Of a DNA stretch of 64,000 nucleotides, positions 62,443 to 64,000 are shown piece after piece (within the stretch, counting starts at the first letter, position 1; every line of letters begins with the position of its first letter). The stretch spans positions 62,001 to 126,000 of the forward strand of contig NZ_BTGQ01000002.1 in NCBI RefSeq assembly GCF_036985505.1, given 5' to 3'. The notes under the pieces are model-generated. The model was not told the origin of the DNA and did not search any database. It saw only the letters and a program-made list of their open reading frames with translations. Position numbers and translations under genes: made by a program. Source of the DNA: Croceitalea sp947503285 (lineage in GTDB: Bacteria > Bacteroidota > Bacteroidia > Flavobacteriales > Flavobacteriaceae).

Positions 62443-63750
62443 CTATCCTCCAAAATCGTCAAATCTAATATGTTCATCAGGTATTCCGAAGTCTTCACCC
62501 ATTTTTTGGACAGCTTTGTTCATTAGCGGGGGGCCACAGAAATAAAGCTCAATATCTTCAGGGGATTCGTGATGGTTCAGATAATTATCAATCACACAAT
62601 TATGTATAAAACCAACAAAACCGTCACCTGGAGCGTCTATATCCTCTTTTACCTTCCAATTATCCTCCTCTAGAGGCTCTGAAAGGGCCAAGTAAAATTT
62701 AAAATTCGGAAACTCCTTTTCCAATTTGTAAAAATGATCCAAATAAAACAACTCACGTTTCGAACGACCACCATACCAATAGGTAACTTTTCGGTCGGTC
62801 TTCAAGGTTTTAAAGAGATGGTACAAATGTGAACGCATCGGAGCCATACCAGCACCACCACCAACGTATAACATCTCAGAGTCCGATTCGTTGATGAAGA
62901 ACTCACCGTAAGGTCCGGAGATAACGACATCATCCCCAGGTTTTAAGCCAAAGATATACGATGAAGCTACACCAGGGTTGACATCCATCCATCCATTCTT
63001 AGAACGATCCCATGGCGGCGTGGCAATACGCACATTCAACATAATCTCCCTTCCTTCAGCCGGGAAAGAGGCCATTGAATAGGCCCTTTCTACCATTTCA
63101 GGATTTTTCATCACAAGGGGCCAAAGATTGAACTTATCCCATTCAGCTTGAAATTTATCTGGGGTATCGTGCTCTTCAGGATGTGCGGTAATATCCATAT
63201 CAGCAAACTTCACCTCACATTTTGGAACCTCAATCTGAATGTAACCACCAGCTTTATAGCCCATATCCTCTGGAATTTCAACAACAAATTCTTTGATAAA
63301 GGAAGCTACATTATAGTTACGGACTACTTTGGCCGGCCATTTTTTGATACCGAATACTTCTTCGGGTATCGTGATATCCATATCTTGCTTTACCTTAACC
63401 TGACAAGCCAACCTAGCGCCATGTTGCAATTCTTTTCTTGAAAAATGGGGTGTTTCCGTAGGCAAAGCCTCCCCACCGCCTGACAACACGTGACATTCGC
63501 ACTGAATGCAGGTACCGCCACCACCACAAGCCGATGGTAAGAATACTTTTTGATTGCCCAAGGTCGACAGTAAGGTACCCCCTGAGGCCACTTCAATTTT
63601 CTTTTCACCATTAATGGTCAACGTTACCGGACCAGAAGGTGAAAGCTTTTCTTTGGTGAACAATAAAAGTGCTACCAAAAGCAATAACAATATCAAAAAT
63701 GCAACTACGGTTATCAGAATGGTACCACCGGTACTTGTAGCTAATATCAT
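62443..63750 (-). CDS. nqrF: Na+-translocating NADH:quinone reductase subunit F
   Basis: NqrF is the NADH-oxidising entry subunit. It has 435 aa: an N-terminal TM helix (ILITVVAFLILLLLLVALLLF), a [2Fe-2S] ferredoxin domain with LPSACGGGGTCIQCECH and the fourth Cys in LACQVKV, then a FAD domain with RAYSMASFP and an NADH domain with YVGGGAGMAPMRSH and LYFCGPPLMN. All residues needed appear present. It starts 1 bp after the nqrE stop on the same strand. Confidence 0.96.
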   Translation of the reverse strand: MILATSTGGTILITVVAFLILLLLLVALLLFTKEKLSPSGPVTLTINGEKKIEVASGGTLLSTLGNQKVFLPSACGGGGTCIQCECHVLSGGGEALPTETPHFSRKELQHGARLACQVKVKQDMDITIPEEVFGIKKWPAKVVRNYNVASFIKEFVVEIPEDMGYKAGGYIQIEVPKCEVKFADMDITAHPEEHDTPDKFQAEWDKFNLWPLVMKNPEMVERAYSMASFPAEGREIMLNVRIATPPWDRSKNGWMDVNPGVASSYIFGLKPGDDVVISGPYGEFFINESDSEMLYVGGGAGMAPMRSHLYHLFKTLKTDRKVTYWYGGRSKRELFYLDHFYKLEKEFPNFKFYLALSEPLEEDNWKVKEDIDAPGDGFVGFIHNCVIDNYLNHHESPEDIELYFCGPPLMNKAVQKMGEDFGIPDEHIRFDDFGG

Positions 63751-63751
63751 T

Positions 63752-64000
63752 TTATTCGTTTATTACATCGTTATAAGAGACCGCTTTTTTGTCATCAATC
63801 TCTTCTTTAATTATTTTCTCTTCCTCAATTTTTTCAGCGGTGGTCTGCTCCGTAGTTTCAGGTGGATCATTATCACCTGTCAACATACCACCAAAGCTTT
63901 GAAAACCAATACCCATTAAGCCTGTGATTATAAAGGTAATTCCTAAACCACGCAGTGGCGGCGGAACATTGGAATATCTAATTTTCTCGCGAATGGCGGC
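63752..64000 (-). CDS. nqrE: Na+-translocating NADH:quinone reductase subunit E (C-terminal part)
   Basis: Only the last 82 codons are in the window; the gene continues past the right edge. AIREKIRYSNVPPPLRG and GLGITFIITGLMGIGFQSF are the typical last loop and TM helix of NqrE. Beyond them comes a hydrophilic tail of about 45 residues rich in Glu and Lys (TTAEKIEEEKIIKEEIDDKK), longer than in Vibrio NqrE as I recall it. The tail should be cytoplasmic or periplasmic depending on topology and may be a regulatory or contact segment. Confidence 0.9.
   Translation of the reverse strand, partial: AAIREKIRYSNVPPPLRGLGITFIITGLMGIGFQSFGGMLTGDNDPPETTEQTTAEKIEEEKIIKEEIDDKKAVSYNDVINE

Overview
The window is chromosomal DNA of a member of the Bacteroidota, most likely a marine Flavobacteriaceae. 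This rests on gene content: type IX secretion (T9SS) type B sorting domains, a PorP/SprF–OmpA cassette, Na+-translocating NQR genes, a GH97 SusB-type glycosidase, kynurenine-pathway genes, DUF1573, DUF6702, DUF4174 and DUF2256 proteins, many genes read from ATG, GTG or TTG with short spacers, and TAnnTTTG-type -7 promoter boxes. The genus cannot be fixed from the sequence alone. I saw no rRNA, tRNA, insertion sequence, CRISPR array or prophage.

Layout. 1-5 kb (minus): the start of a Tat-exported Gfo/Idh/MocA oxidoreductase, an FdhF/YdeP molybdopterin oxidoreductase, a dienelactone hydrolase, a metallo-beta-lactamase-fold protein and a PepSY membrane protein. 5-13.7 kb: an EamA transporter, a thioredoxin-like pseudogene with an in-frame TGA, valS (carrying a small palindromic repeat inside the gene), a DUF1573 protein, a retropepsin/PDZ protein, an aminotransferase and murB. 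13.9-25 kb: an ECF sigma/anti-sigma pair, a Cys-containing micro-protein, a second ECF sigma, lipA, gap, a TPR hybrid histidine kinase, lpxK, a Nif3-like protein, a coiled-coil protein with a cysteine-less zinc ribbon, a DUF4174 protein and kmo. 25-29 kb: a light-response cluster (DUF2256, cryptochrome DASH, FeS-type photolyase) and clpP. 29-35 kb: a T9SS substrate, a PorP/SprF protein and an OmpA/TPR protein. 35-43 kb: an MscS-type channel, a 62-aa protein, an ECF sigma, a lipoprotein, an MFS transporter, kynU, a GNAT acetyltransferase, an O-methyltransferase, a PAP2 phosphatase, tatA and a lipoprotein. 43-47.6 kb: an M1 aminopeptidase, a DUF6702 protein and two tandem paralogues with a carboxypeptidase-regulatory-like domain. 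47.8-53 kb: a 1369-aa fibre-like surface protein with two families of tandem repeats (82 aa, and nine of 44 aa), followed one base later by a T9SS type B protein. 53-64 kb: M15 and M48 peptidases, a micro-protein, an ankyrin protein, gpmI, GH97, map, a methyltransferase, apbE, an NQR-linked small protein, nqrF and the end of nqrE.

How the genes fit together. Most are housekeeping: cell wall and lipid A (murB, lpxK), protein synthesis and turnover (valS, map, clpP), lipoate, glycolysis (gap, gpmI) and Na+ respiration, with the NQR flavinylation enzyme ApbE beside nqrF. Layered on this are envelope and surface functions (T9SS substrates, OmpA, proteases, TatA with three twin-arginine-type proteins), three ECF sigma factors and a blue-light module. 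The least explained part, and my best candidate for an undescribed system, is the pair at 47.8-53.1 kb: a repeat-built fibre with calcium-loop-like repeats plus a co-transcribed T9SS-sorted partner.
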